Of a stretch of DNA of 64,000 bases, positions 33,401 through 44,962 are shown in pieces. How positions within the stretch are numbered: position 1 is the first letter of the stretch; each line of letters opens with the position of its first letter. The DNA lies in contig JASJFT010000001.1 of assembly GCA_030770425.1 (NCBI GenBank), positions 124,001 through 188,000 of the forward strand, given 5' to 3'. Source of the DNA: Darksidea phi. Its lineage: Eukaryota > Ascomycota > Dothideomycetes > Pleosporales > Lentitheciaceae. Under the pieces are notes generated by a model. It was given only the letters and a program-made list of their open reading frames with translations. It searched no databases and had not been told where the DNA came from. A program made the position numbers and the translations under genes.

Positions 33401-33843
33401 CCGGAGATACAGGAGCCGCGCCGGGGAGAGAGACCTGAATCGCTACAAAGACGCGTAGAGAAAAGACCAGGCTTCGAGCTTGATCATCTTTCTATCATTT
33501 GCATCAGCGCCTCAAACTAGAATGCAAGCCGAAGGTCTAGACGCCAGCGAAGGGGACCAGAGTGCCTGTGCCGTTGGAATCCTTCTAGAAAGCCGGGCTA
33601 CGGAGATCTCGCCTAATCAGGTTAGAGCTGAAAGCAATGTTACTGTACCCATCACCAGAAAGCCACCGTGCTGCAGTATCACCAGCGTGCCGGGGTTGTC
33701 ATATTAAAAGCTGGAGTACCCACGCTCTGTAGGCCGTCAGCTCTTTCCACCTTTCTCATCGAAGCGGGTTTCTTTTGTGCCCGGCGAGCCCTACTTCTTG
33801 TCTTCAATCCCCCTTTAGGCGAAGCATCGCTATATCAATAAAC
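30458..33843. other. Long intergenic region (3.4 kb), no confident gene
   Basis: Several short frames occur on both strands, with the longest on the minus strand at 31560-32108 and 32879-33244; none has a recognisable domain. The left part (30.8-31.05 kb) is AT-rich, while 32.4-33.7 kb is GC-rich. The right end is the upstream region of the hexose transporter. Confidence 0.4.
33233..33426. promoter_or_regulatory. Cluster of CreA/Mig1-type motifs upstream of hexose transporter
   Basis: CCGGGG, a match to the SYGGRG carbon-repressor consensus, occurs at 33233-33238, 33331-33336 (with an overlapping reverse copy CCCCGG at 33329) and 33421-33426. These sites lie about 420-610 bp before the transporter start. 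In ascomycetes CreA represses many sugar transporters. The sites are short and would also occur by chance in GC-rich DNA. Confidence 0.3.
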
Positions 33844-35636
33844 ATGCCCGGTGGAGGTGTCGTCGCCGTGACCGGCACGGCCGATGTCAATCGCGTCGAG
33901 GCGCCCGTCACAGTCCGAGCCTACCTGATCGTCGCCTTTGCGGCGTTTGGTGGCATCTTTTTCGGATATGACACTGGATGGATGGGAGGTGTCCTTGGTA
34001 TGGACTATTTCATCAACCAGTATACCCATCTCGAATACCCGGAAGAGAAGTTTCCTGGCTTAGGGAAGGGCAACCAGCTGGTCAAAGACTACAGGAAGTA
34101 CACCTTTGTGGTTCCTCAGTGGCAGCAATCTTTGACTACCTCTATCCTTTCGGCTGGAACTTTCTTCGGAGCTATCATGGCTGGTGATCTTGCCGACTTC
34201 CTGGGTCGCCGAACGGTTATCATCATGGGTTGTGGCATCTTCTCCGTTGGTGGTATTCTCGAGACCGCCTCCACTACACTCGGTGTTATGGTTGCTGGTC
34301 GTCTCATTGCCGGTTTCGGTGTCGGTTTCATTTCCGCCATCGTCATCCTGTGAGTGCTTCTTGACACTAGGTCGTTCACCTCGCGTGCTAATCTGTATTG
34401 CAGGTACATGTCTGAGATTGCCCCGAAGAAGGTGCGTGGTGCCGTCGTTGCCGGCTACCAATTTTGCATCACGGTCGGTATCTTGTTGGCCAACTGCGTC
34501 GTCTATGCGACTCAGAACCGCCGTGACACCGGCTCTTACCGCATCCCGATCGCCGTCCAGTTCCTGTGGGCTCTCATCCTCGCTATCGGACTTGCCCTCC
34601 TTCCAGATTCTCCTCGTTACTTCGTCAAGAAGGGCAAGCTAGACAAGGCCGCTAAGGCTCTTTCGCGCGTCCGTGGTCAGCCCGTCGACTCGGACTACAT
34701 CCAGGATGAGCTTGCTGAGATCATCGCCAACCATGAATATGAAATGTCGATTGTTCCCCAGACCAGCTATCTTGGGTCCTGGATGGCCTGCTTTGAAGGC
34801 AAGCTCAGCTCGCCGTCCTCCAACTCCCGCCGCACCCTTCTCGGTATCTTCATGCAGATGATGCAGCAGCTTACTGGTATCAACTTCATCTTCTACTTCG
34901 GCACTGTTTTCTTCCAGCAGCTCGGCACGATCAGCAACCCCTTCCTGATCTCGCTCGTCACCACCCTTGTCAACGTGCTTTCCACCCCTGCCTCCTTTTG
35001 GATGGTCGAGAAGATCGGTCGTCGCACCATTCTCATCTACGGAGCCGGCTTCATGGTGCTCTTCCAGTTCATCGTGGGTATAATTGGTGCTACTGCCGGC
35101 AAGCCAGCACTTGACAACCCGCACGCCACCAAGGCCATGATTGCCTTCATCTGCTTGAATATTGTTGCCTTTGCCACCACCTGGGGCCCGGCTGCCTGGA
35201 TTGTTATCGGCGAGATCTTCCCTCTGACTATCCGGTCTCGCGGTGTCGGTCTCTCCACCGCCTCCAACTGGTTCTGGAACTGCATCATCGGTGTTATCAC
35301 GCCGTACCTCGTCGCCGACCAGCCCCACTCCGCCAGGATGGGCTCCCACGTCTTCTTCATGTGGGGTGGCCTATGCTGCATCTCTTGTGAGTCTCCCACT
35401 TTACCCAAGAGCTTCCTTCATGGCTAACATGATGCTTAGTCCTCTTCGCCTACTTCTTCGTTCCTGAGACCAAGGGTCTTACCCTCGAGCAGGTCGACAA
35501 GATGTTGGAGGAGACTACCCCTCGCACTTCGCGCAAGTGGAAGCCGACCACCACCTTCGCTGCTGACATGCATCTCGCCGAGAAGCACATCGAGGTCCCA
35601 GTTGAGACTACCACGGCCAAGTCCGATATGGCCTAA
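33844..35636 (+). CDS. MFS hexose transporter (sugar porter family)
   Basis: Three exons (33844-34349, 34404-35386, 35440-35636) with 54 and 53 nt GT-AG introns give 561 residues. Sugar porter signatures are plain: GGIFFGYDTGWMGGVLGMD in TM1, DFLGRRTVIIMG between TM2 and TM3, PDSPRYFVKKGK (the PESPR motif), QQLTGINFIFYFG in TM7, WGPAAWIVIGEIFPLTIRSRG in TM10, and FVPETKGLTLEQVD at the end. Twelve membrane helices are expected. The close match to fungal monosaccharide transporters of the high-affinity glucose or RGT2/SNF3-related group supports glucose uptake at the plasma membrane. The C-terminal tail is short (about 60 residues), so a long sensor tail as in SNF3 is absent. The upstream region holds CreA-type motifs. 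Confidence 0.95.
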
Positions 35637-37723
35637 GCTTACATTTCCGACAAGTCTAATGTGTCACGGACGGGATATGTGGGTACGGTGAATGATGGCA
35701 CTGGGCGCTGGTGGTGGGTACGTAATAGTGCGAGACAACATTGATTGTCGTCGAGCATATATCAATAGTCAATATCTATACATATGGGACTGGTTTTGGC
35801 TAGACCTCTTATTATCATCTTCCGTCGCCTATTCGACTAACGATACTCACCAGCTGAGGTTGTTCACTGACCAAAGCATCGTAGCACCTTTCCTTATCAA
35901 CCTGACCACGAGCAACACAGCGATCACTCAAAGATTGATACGGATGCATCACCGTCACGGAACTGTAAATATCGCCACCTTGACACTCAGTTAAGCACCT
36001 GCTAGCAATCTTCCCTCCGCTCAACGTCCTACGCGAAATCTAGATTGTGTCTAGCAAGATGTTGCTGGCCGCCCACGTATCACGCGTGTGACGCTTCGCC
36101 CGTGTCTTGCGCGAGGAGAGCGCTGCCGTGTTACAGCCATTCGGCGAGAACACTACGGCGGAATCAGAACAAGACGGGTGTGTCGTACGCGTCGTACGAA
36201 AGGGATCAAGACGTGTCACAGGGTGTACGAACTGCACAGGACACGGCGAGACACGAGGGTTAGGGCGACCGAGGGTACCCGGGCGCGATCTGGCGGGTAG
36301 CTGCAGAGTGTGGAGCGGCGGACTCCTTCGGCGATGTTCATGGCGTTGAGCGATCATGGCAGTCTCCGACCTCCGCTATCGAGGAAGGCCAGATCCACTT
36401 TCAATGTGGCCATTGTTCTGACCTGTGTCGCTCCCAAGACGCTGTGATCCGCGTCATTTTAGCTTGTATCTCGTGTATCGGCGCTCGAGCCGTATGCGCC
36501 TCATCACACGACGAAGCACTAATGCCTAGGAAGCGGGATACTATTGCCCCTCCACCACTGGTATATGGAGTACATCTGGACCTGACGCTCTCAATGGGCT
36601 AGGTACGGCAGACATGCTCAAGAAGCGATCCATCCTCGCCAATTTACAACGGATGAGCGATAGTCCAATGGCCGTGGTATCCTACCATGCGGAATACCGT
36701 TCATTTCAGCGTTTTCTGTACTGCCTTCCTCATCCAACACTTTTTACCAAAGCGCGGATCTCCTCGCATTTCCCCTATCCAATATTTCAGCATCAGCCAT
36801 GCACAGCAAATCAGCCTTGCACCCTTCCCGCGCCAACACTTCCCCTGTCCCCAAACTCTGGATTTCGTTCAATTGGGCAAGCGGGCTCGGGGATGCCTCG
36901 TCGATCATCACAAGAAAAAGCTAAGATTTGCACCCAACCTCCCCGTCCCAATAAACTCCCTGAACCAACAAAGCGCAGGCTACCTGTTGGCAAAGGCTCC
37001 CTGTGCACGCGGTGAATACCGGTATACAGGCCTCGCATCAAAACCCTACCGTGCGGCGCAACGCAAGGGTCGTTGTCGCGCGGACTCGAGCGTCGGCGTC
37101 GCGCATGCATGCATCTTAAGAAGACGCGGAGATCGATACGTAAAGTATCGAAACACTCCTCGTTAGCATATCAAAACGCGCACAAGATAGCAGACATAAA
37201 CTATCAATCACGACGCGACGCGCACCACTTTCCGGTAAAAACACAACAAATCAATACGAGGAAACACGGAAGCCTCGACTCTCCGGGGAACATCCCAGAG
37301 TATACCTCATCTCCCCCCTCCCCCGACCGATGCCAATTCCTGCTCCGTGCAAAAACACGGGCCTGACTGCATCCCCCCCGCAAACTCAGGAATCCTGCAA
37401 CAGCGGGACGAAAAACTCCTTCTTTCCTGGGGTGCAATGATGCTTGCGGGTTGGGACTTGATTTGGCATGCCGTCTGATGGACTAGTCGCGCGGTAAGGG
37501 AAGAATATTGATCACATGCAAGCTTCAGCCGAATAAGGGCGCCAACCCGAAGCGGTGAGAACACAAAACGGAACAAAGGTATGAGTGCGTATGGGAATTT
37601 ACAGACCATCAACCAATTCTAAGCAACCCAACTCTATGCAATGAAGCACCCTTGCTGAGAAAAAGCAGATGTACTGCGCGTGTTCTATGCCAAGAAACCC
37701 ATAAGAGTAACAAGTATTCAGGT
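35637..37723. other. Intergenic between convergent genes, no supported gene
   Basis: The 2.1 kb contains only short frames. A small palindrome, TCGATACGTAAAGTATCGA, is present at about 37132-37150. Nothing else is recognised. Confidence 0.4.
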
Positions 37724-39580
37724 TCATACTGTACTTGCAGTCGTCTCCCGCAAGAAACCCTCCATAGCAGGTTCACCTTTCTCATCAATCTTCTTATCCA
37801 ACATCTTCTGCTCTGGAGTCTTCTCCGGCACCTTCTCTTCCTTTTTTTCTCCATTGTCACCGACGAAATTAGTCACCGCACCAGCCGCCGAACCCGTCGT
37901 GGATGTCACGATTGAGGAAGCTTGGGCGGCCGCCTGCTTCGCTTGGTCGATGTAACTTGGTGCGAGCTGTTCTTGGGGTTTGATCGAGACGTCCTTTGGT
38001 GCTTGGCCCACGGTGCCTGGCTCCATGATGACTGTTTTGTCGCCATGACCGTGGTCATTGGCTGCGGCGTGTGTTGTACCGTCTGAGAGTTGGCCTGCAG
38101 CGTGGGTTTGGTGCTGTTGTTCGTAACGGGTGTCCGATGTGCCTTCTCGGATGGGGAGTGTTGATTCATTTGCACCCTCGGCTGCTGGTGCGGTTATAGA
38201 TGTCGCAGGTATAGTCGCGGTTAGAACCTGTGGCTCTGCTTTAGGAGTTGCGGATGGGGTAGGAGTGTCAGAAGATGGCGGGCTTTGCGCATCAATCTCG
38301 GACCCCTCTGTGTCCGGCGGCTGTGTCGCTGTGCCATCGCCCACAAGTTGCAACTCTAGCTCGTCTACTGGAGTATTGACCACGGTCAAACCTTCCGCTT
38401 TAGCGCCTACTGGCTTTGGAATTGTGAAGATGTGCTTGTATCTTAGTTGGCCCTTCTCCGCGCCCACAGCGATGGCCTTCATTGCGCCATTCTCGCCATC
38501 CTCCCATTTGATGGGGCCGATAGGGATTGTGTTCTTGCCTTTGTAGGTTGATGGCGAGTGCCACTCAATTGCGTTTTCTATCGCCGGCTCTAGATTGGGC
38601 ATGTCTCCAAACTCGAAGTCTAGGTTCCCGCCATACTTCTTGGGAATGTTATCCGGATCGATGTACTGCGAAAGCGTAGGGAAGACATTGGCGGGGGAGA
38701 GAATGAAGATCTTGGAGACGGTGATTGGGTCGAACCAGCGCTTGACCCAGCCCCAAACGGTCGGGAAGAAGGCTGGCGCACCAACGATGAATATCCTATC
38801 CAGCGTCTCTGGATAATGCGCCGTCGCCAGAGTTGACGCATCCTGCATGTGTGCTTTCAGGTTCCAGAATTGCTTCAGGCCCACTCCACTGATGTCAACG
38901 ATGTTGTTACTCTGCGATATCGGTGTTTCAGGATGCGGTCGGTCGATGGCGGAGCACAAAGGAATGACGTATCTCGTGAGGGACTCGTAGAGGGCGAATA
39001 GGCGTAGGTTCTTGGTAGCAACTTTGGGAGACGTCGTGCGCGCTTTGGCGAGGTCTTTCTCGTAGGCAGAGATGTTCTTCGAGTTGAGAGGCGCGACTTC
39101 AAAGAGAAAAATGGGAATGCCGCGCTTGTCGCGTCGTCCGAGCCATTGGGGGTACTATGCGCGACCGTCAGTCGTAGCCTGCCGTCGAGCCGTGGGGTTG
39201 GGTACCAGACGCCGCGTCCGCTCGAATTCTTCTGTTTCGATGGTGAGGAACAAGTCGTCTATGCCGTGCTCTTTCCGCCATTCTTCAGTGTCTCTGAATT
39301 GTTTGAAGGCTTCTTGCGGGACGAAGCGACGTGCGCGCAGGAATCGGCTGTAGGGGACGTAAGCCAATGCCCCGCGGTCCCTTTGCTCTAAACAAGCTTA
39401 CAGCAGTGTCTCGTCATCGTGGCTCGGAGGCGTCTTCCCGTCTGTTCCTGCCGGCGTGTAGTATCCCTCCTTCTGGCATATCTGCTTAAACTCGTCGAGC
39501 TGTGACTGCTGGTTCTCGGTAAGATGGGCGTAGTGACCGGAGGGGTACTGAAATGACTCGATGCGCTTTAGTTCTGCCAT
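37724..39580 (-). CDS. SEC14-like CRAL-TRIO phospholipid transfer protein
   Basis: Three exons (39580-39402, 39347-39206, 39154-37724) with 54 and 51 nt GT-AG introns give 583 residues. The N-terminal CRAL-TRIO helical domain reads LTENQQSQLDEFKQICQKEG...DDETLLRFLRARRFVPQEAFKQF. After the second splice the lipid-binding domain follows: YPQWLGRRDKRGIPIFLFEV, VDISGVGLKQFWNLKAHMQDAS, YPETLDRIFIVGAPAFFPTVWGWVKRWFDP and PKKYGGNLDFEFG. Sec14 proteins exchange phosphatidylinositol and phosphatidylcholine and support Golgi trafficking. Unlike the ~300-residue yeast Sec14, this protein has a C-terminal extension of roughly 280 residues rich in Pro, Thr and Ala, which is probably disordered. That makes it closer to the extended Sec14 relatives of filamentous fungi. 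Confidence 0.92.
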
Positions 39581-40191
39581 TATCGCGTACCGAAGGCAGT
39601 CGAGGATGTATTAAGTGAAGGATAGGAATTAAAAAGGAGCGCTATGAGGGCTAAGGCTTCCTTAAGGCATCATCAGCCCTGCGGCGGGTAGCGGCAGAGT
39701 GATGCAATTATTCTCGTTTAGCGTATACGGCGTCGGGGAAGGCTGACTCCCGACGGACGAATTGCTGGAAACATGGTGAAGGCGAGGCTTGCAACATTTG
39801 CTGGAAGCCGCCGGAGGGCGTCAAATGAAACTCTAACCCGGCGCCTTGATCACATAATTATACGTGTGTTTGTGAAAGGTCAAGCTCGTGCGTTCCGAGC
39901 GCTTCCGAGCGGTTGCCAAGCGATGACATGCTAGAGCTTCGCAGGAGCCCGTCCTGACAAAGCTGTCTACGGCGCTCTTGGAGAATAAAAGAAAAGAAAA
40001 ACAACTGGCAGGCCTATATGCAGGATAGCTAGAAAAGCTAATTACAACTTGGTGACAGGAATGCACAAGTTGAGTGGTGGACTAACTAAGCTAGTCTTAT
40101 CGATAACGTCAATATATTCGTCCTTTTGCCCCTCTAAACTTGCACCACCCATTCAGATATACAGACATCCAGACATCCAGACATCGTGAAC
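39581..40191. promoter_or_regulatory. Divergent promoter region between SEC14-like and TSR3 genes
   Basis: The 611 bp gap carries both promoters. The TSR3 leader contains three direct copies of CAGACATC at 40162-40185, ending a few bases before its ATG. No other motif is recognised. Confidence 0.4.
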
Positions 40192-41364
40192 ATGGTCCGC
40201 CACAAGAAAGATTTCAAGTCTAGCAAAAAGTACACCAACGCCCCGCGAACACGCCCTCCTCGCCCCCGCGACGACAACTCCAACGCCTCAGACAACGATG
40301 CCCCCAAAGTCGCCCCAGCACCCAAACCCGCGTGCTGGGACCTCGGCCACTGCGACGCGAAACGCTGTTCCGGAAAGCGCTTGATGAGGCTGGGCATGCT
40401 GCGGGAACTACACGTGGGCCAAAAGCACGCGGGAGTGGTTGTGAGCCCGAAAGCGAAGAAGATAGTATCACGCGAAGACAACGAACTCCTCGAACAATAC
40501 GGCGCCGCTGTTGTGGAAGCGAGCTGGAAGCGCATTGACGAGGTGCCGTTTGGCAGGATCGGGGGGAAGTGCGAACGACTACTTCCCTACCTTGTGGCCG
40601 CAAACCCTACAAACTATGGAAAGCCGTGGCGGTTGAATTGCGTCGAGGCAATCGCTGCTTGCTACTATATATGCGGGCACAAGGAATGGGCCGAGGACAT
40701 TCTTGCGAGTTTTTCATACGGCGAAGCGTTTCTGGACATCAATGCCGCGCTTTTGAAGCGATACTCCAACTGCGCGAACGAGGACGAGATCAAGAAGGCA
40801 GAGGAGATTTGGTTAGCAAAGATCGAGAGGGAGTACAATGATAGTCGGGCGGAGAAGGAGGATGGCCAGGAGGACGATGTATGGGCGGGTGGCAATATGA
40901 ACAGACGGCAGATCGACTTCTCGGATGACGAGGAGGAGGATGAAGAGGGTGAGAAAGAGGATGAAGATGGTGTGCCTAATATCGACGCCCAAAACCCATA
41001 CAATCTCCCCTCCGACGACGATGATGAAGAAGAAATGGCTGAGCTGCGGCGCCGTGTTCTCGCTTCAAAACCTTTCGCGAACCCTTCTTCTAAAGACGTC
41101 GATGACGACGAGAAGAAGCCTCCCGAGCGCATAGCAAAGATCGAATCGGTCCCGCCAACAAGAAAAGAAGAGGGAGACGATGATGGCGAGTCCGATTTCG
41201 AAGACAATGGGCTTGACGATGAGTTTGATAGCTTCATGTCCGCACAGCCTATAACGGACCGAACAGGCATCGCAGGCAAGCAAAGACAGAAGGCCATGGA
41301 CAAGAAGATGACGGCCACATTCACTAGCGCTAGCCTGAATGCTCCGAATAGGCGGACTGGGTAG
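40192..41364 (+). CDS. tsr3: TSR3, 18S rRNA aminocarboxypropyltransferase
   Basis: This is a single exon, 390 residues from the ATG of MVRHKKDFKS; a GTG two codons earlier is not used. Residues about 48-235 form the conserved enzyme: WDLGHCDAKRCSGKRL (the RLI-like start), then VVSPKAKKIVSREDNELLEQYGAAVVEASWKRIDEVPFG, RLLPYLVAANPTNYGKPWRLNCVEAIAACYYICGH and FSYGEAFLDIN. Yeast Tsr3 adds the aminocarboxypropyl group to a hypermodified pseudouridine of 18S rRNA during late cytoplasmic 40S maturation. The remaining 150 residues are strongly acidic (DDEEEDEEGEKEDEDG and similar) and disordered, as is common in fungal Tsr3. Confidence 0.93.
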   Translation: MVRHKKDFKSSKKYTNAPRTRPPRPRDDNSNASDNDAPKVAPAPKPACWDLGHCDAKRCSGKRLMRLGMLRELHVGQKHAGVVVSPKAKKIVSREDNELLEQYGAAVVEASWKRIDEVPFGRIGGKCERLLPYLVAANPTNYGKPWRLNCVEAIAACYYICGHKEWAEDILASFSYGEAFLDINAALLKRYSNCANEDEIKKAEEIWLAKIEREYNDSRAEKEDGQEDDVWAGGNMNRRQIDFSDDEEEDEEGEKEDEDGVPNIDAQNPYNLPSDDDDEEEMAELRRRVLASKPFANPSSKDVDDDEKKPPERIAKIESVPPTRKEEGDDDGESDFEDNGLDDEFDSFMSAQPITDRTGIAGKQRQKAMDKKMTATFTSASLNAPNRRTG

Positions 41365-41748
41365 GTACTAGTTCGTGCACAGCATCAACAATATATGAGC
41401 GTAGGTTGCCGCTCGGCTTCCAGGGCAAACCCTTCCAAGGTTGCCAATGGCACTTCCTCTACGAAGTTTTCTAGTTAATCCCTTCCAATAACGAGTAACG
41501 GCGTGTGTTATTTACTTGTTCTGATATCGCTTGCTTCACGCACAGATTGAAGATCAGCTTCAGCGTGCTTCTTGAGAGATTTGTGTTGTAGCCTAGCGTT
41601 ATCAGGGAGGCCCTATCATGCTTTTATTATGCTATCGATACTTGCTTAGGGGCCTCTATTGTTAAGCGTATACAAAAATGATCTACAACATTATAGCCTT
41701 CATATTGAGTTCCTCGATATCGGAAGTGCACTCGCGCCCTCAACCCTC
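41365..41748. other. Intergenic between convergent genes
   Basis: There is no supported gene. The stretch holds the 3' untranslated regions of TSR3 and the DUF7580-like gene. Confidence 0.4.
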
Positions 41749-43410
41749 TCAGTACACGTACACATTCGCACTCCTCGCCGATCTCGCAGACCTCGGTGTC
41801 CCAACCGTACTTCCCACAGCACTACCCGCGGGACTCCCTCTCTTCCAATCTCTCATCAACCACTCAAGTTCCTCCGCTTGACCCAAAACCTCCTCATAAT
41901 ATGCGCCTTCTCCGCTCTTGTCGCCCACTATCTCCTCATCTTGCAGTACCGAGAGGCAGGAAAACACCATGTTGGCGAGGAAGACGTTAGTCTTTCTCTC
42001 CACCTCGGCGGCGATCTCCTCGACTTCGACGACCTCGTTCTCGCCATCTGCTCCTTGGACTAAGATATCGATTGTAGAAGAAGTAGGGTTGAAGAATATG
42101 CGGCCGATGGGAGAATAGAGCGCGAGTTCGGCGAGGACAAGGCCGATGCGGAAGATGTGCATACGTTTTGTTCCGTCGCTGTCCTGTGGACGCGTAGCAT
42201 GCCAGTCATTGAGTGCGCGCGTGAGAGAAGTGTCGCCGGGAACGGCAGCTAACATGCTAGTCCACTGCCCCGCCGCATTCTTCCGGCAACGTACGTTTTG
42301 GCTGTCGAGGAAGTTCAGCCATGAGCTTCCAATGAGTCGGAAAGTATTATGTGCAAGACCGCACGCGAGAGTGGACTGGTCGTGCGCGTAGAGTATTTGG
42401 TGCGTCAGTGAATCGTTCCGCTTACGGATGAGCGTCGAGAGCGGATATTTGAATTCTAGGTTGGATAAGATGCTTGACGGTGGGATGCTGACTTGGAAGC
42501 CCGCAGAACTGGATGCTGACGGAAGCATGTAACACGACTCGTGCGTGTTGCGTAGAAGGGCCGGTATTGCCGTGACCATATTGGATTGGACCCGAGAGGT
42601 ATCGTTTACAGCTCTAATCTTGACCGGGTGCATTAGCACTTCTTGCATGCTGCCATTCAGTGAAATGAGGAAGGCAAAGTCCCGTTTGTGTATTTGAGGG
42701 ACGGACAGCCCAATATGTGTGGTTTGTCCTTGTGAAGCGCGATGCAACAGTTCTGCGTCTTTGCGCGCCGAAAGTCCATCAAGAAGTTTGTGCTCGAAGG
42801 TGTGGAGTCGCGAGTCGCTGGACGAAGAAACATTGCGCCTTCCCGGGAGACGCCGGATTGTTTGGAAGATATCCGGATGTTCCTTTTCGAGGTAATGGTC
42901 TGAGAGGCGCTCTAGCAGGGTGAGCTTGCGATGGAGTTGCTCTAGGTGCATCTCTAGATCATCGGCATGATTCAAAGCGCTGTACACGAACTTCCGTGCT
43001 CTTGAGTGGCTTTTGCGAATAAGTAGAAGGGATGCCTCGACTCTATCGTCGCTGTAGTGGGAACCATGGGCAGAGACATTTTTTGGTCTTGCCTTCAGTG
43101 CTTCTGCGACGATACTGTTGATGTCGTTCCGTATGCAGTTGGCAACGAGATCAGTGTTTCCAAGAGCGGTTTGAATGCGCCTACATCCCTTATGTCCAAA
43201 CAAGACTTGCAGATAGACAATATTTCGTTTCGGTTGTACCTCGTATTTGCGATGCCATGCGTCGAGTGACAGCTCCGCAGCACACAATCCTTCCCGTATG
43301 TCGAAAAGTCGATCAGACAATAGCCCCCAATCTTGAGTTTGTCGCGCAAATGTTTCGAGTGCTTGGCCGGTCGCGTTCAAATCGGATAGGATGTCAAAAA
43401 CTTCTGCCAT
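41749..43410 (-). CDS. DUF7580-like fungal protein
   Basis: This is a single exon of 553 residues from an ATG. The N-terminal 170 residues are helical (IREGLCAAELSLDAWHRKY, VFGHKGCRRIQTALG-like, ARKFVYSALNHADDLEMHLEQLHRKLTLLERL). The C-terminal part has the layout of DUF7580 proteins: QILYAHDQSTLACGLAHNTFRLIGSSWLNFL, then HIFRIGLVLAELALYSPIGRIFF and a closing helical region. This layout resembles a degraded kinase-like fold. Such proteins are abundant in Dothideomycetes and Sordariomycetes and are sometimes linked to incompatibility or NLR-type systems, but no function is proven. It ends in a Ser/Arg-rich tail with SARSARSAN. A second gene of this architecture lies at 60494-62231. Confidence 0.7.
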   Translation of the reverse strand: MAEVFDILSDLNATGQALETFARQTQDWGLLSDRLFDIREGLCAAELSLDAWHRKYEVQPKRNIVYLQVLFGHKGCRRIQTALGNTDLVANCIRNDINSIVAEALKARPKNVSAHGSHYSDDRVEASLLLIRKSHSRARKFVYSALNHADDLEMHLEQLHRKLTLLERLSDHYLEKEHPDIFQTIRRLPGRRNVSSSSDSRLHTFEHKLLDGLSARKDAELLHRASQGQTTHIGLSVPQIHKRDFAFLISLNGSMQEVLMHPVKIRAVNDTSRVQSNMVTAIPALLRNTHESCYMLPSASSSAGFQVSIPPSSILSNLEFKYPLSTLIRKRNDSLTHQILYAHDQSTLACGLAHNTFRLIGSSWLNFLDSQNVRCRKNAAGQWTSMLAAVPGDTSLTRALNDWHATRPQDSDGTKRMHIFRIGLVLAELALYSPIGRIFFNPTSSTIDILVQGADGENEVVEVEEIAAEVERKTNVFLANMVFSCLSVLQDEEIVGDKSGEGAYYEEVLGQAEELEWLMRDWKRGSPAGSAVGSTVGTPRSARSARSANVYVY

Positions 43411-43763
43411 TAGAGTTTCGCAAAGCCGCGAGGAAATCGAGCGAATAGCAAGAGATGCTACGCGAGGCCGGATGGAAACGATCGAAGGAGGAACGACTGT
43501 TAGGCTGAAGCATTCTCAAGAAGGTTTTGTACAGACCTGTGACCTTGCAATACGGGCTGAAAGTCTGACCATCAGCTTGGTGGTTTTTGGTGTAGGGCGA
43601 TTGGGCGCTAGTACGGTTGCCTTGTAGTAAAGTGGGACAGCCTCAAGTGCTCAGCCGCAACGGCCCCCAGACTCGTATCAGGTGCTGATATATTGCTGTG
43701 CAATATGAATCACTCAACGCTTGTCGTGCTCCGTGGCATTCTTCGCCCATTTCAACGGCGGCG
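43411..43763. promoter_or_regulatory. Divergent promoter region
   Basis: The 353 bp separates the divergently transcribed DUF7580-like gene and the unknown gene to the right. No distinct motif is recognised. Confidence 0.35.
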
Positions 43764-44962
43764 ATGGCAAACCGCTCGGCAGAGTTTCTTGACATCGACG
43801 AATATGAAAGAGTCCCGAACATGCACCGCTCGCGATCAGGTGGCTATGCAGATCATATGGAAGAGAAGACGAGATGGGATCGGAGGGATCGCGAGCGCCA
43901 GATGAAGCGCTACCACGACAGTCATCTCTCGCCAACAGACGCACACTTCTCCGACCGACTGTACGCTCCTGCATTTGAGCCGGCCCATCGTAGGTCCCGT
44001 TCACATGAGCACTTTGAAGTGAAAGAACAGCCGGTGCGAAGCTACAATCTGCGCGAGGCGGTACCAGCAAGATTGTCCAACCCGAACGACGAACTCACTC
44101 GTTCAAACGAGCCTATAAGACAACCGACTGAGAAAACGAGACCGCGAAAACCGAGTATCAAGGTGCAGATACATCAAGATGATCCTCCAGCACCCTTTTC
44201 GAGTAGAAGAGCTCCTAGCAAGAGCCCAAGCGCGAGCCCGAGATCGCCTTCTGCGGTGCCACAGCTGCAGTTTCAGTACACAATACTGCAGCACAAGCTC
44301 AAGCAGATTGGTACAACGTGTGCGCCGTATATTGATGTGGAAGCTGCGCAACCCCACGATTTAACTTTCGCCAAAATCTCAGAGCAATGCAAGGGCTTTG
44401 CATTCGAGCTGGAGGTGTGGAGCAATATTGTTAATGTTGACAACACGGCGCGGATAGACTCGAGAAAGAGGAAGATTGTGGAAGCGGCATCGCGCACATT
44501 AGACCGTTTGATAGGGAGGGTGACAGTGCTGAGCAATGATTGCGGCATGGCGAAGCCAAGGGATCTGAAGGTGGAGCTACTACCGGAGGTCGACGATTCC
44601 CAAAGTGATCAAGATGACGACGGAGATGGTAGAGCAGAGTAAGTCATTCGATCATTAGGTTCAAGCGTTCAATAACGAGAAGTAGTATCAAGAGCGACAT
44701 AGTTGAAAGCCCAGCATATATCATCCAAGCCCATCTGAACAGCATCCAGACCCAGATACAGACCCTCAAAAGACTATCCCGGTCATTGCAGGAAGCGACG
44801 CCTGGAGCGAAGAGCGAAGTCGTCGCAGTCGACGCACTGGTCGCAGAAGTTGGCAGGTACTTTGGGTCACAAGAGAAGCTGGATCGCTATCAATTCGATG
44901 CGAGGTTGGCTGGAAAGCAGGCGCTGGAAGAAGCGAGGTGTGCCGCCGGGACTAGCTATTAA
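43764..44962 (+). CDS. Unknown basic, partly coiled-coil protein
   Basis: Two exons (43764-44638 and 44683-44962), joined over a 44 nt intron with donor GTAAGT, give 384 residues from the ATG of MANRSAEFLD. The first 190 residues are Arg/Ser/Pro-rich and disordered (DRRDRERQMKRYHDSH, SSRRAPSKSPSASPRSPS). Residues about 170-300 are helical (LQFQYTILQHKLKQIGTTCAPYIDVEAAQPHDLTFAKISEQCKGFAFELEVW), then an acidic Asp stretch covers the splice. The last 90 residues again form helices (AYIIQAHLNSIQTQIQTLKRLSRSLQEA). There is no recognised domain. The composition would suit a nuclear or scaffold protein, but nothing shows that directly. Confidence 0.7.

Noticed and set aside
34639..35349. 236-codon minus-strand frame inside the hexose transporter
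   Set aside because: Antisense shadow of a well-conserved transporter exon.
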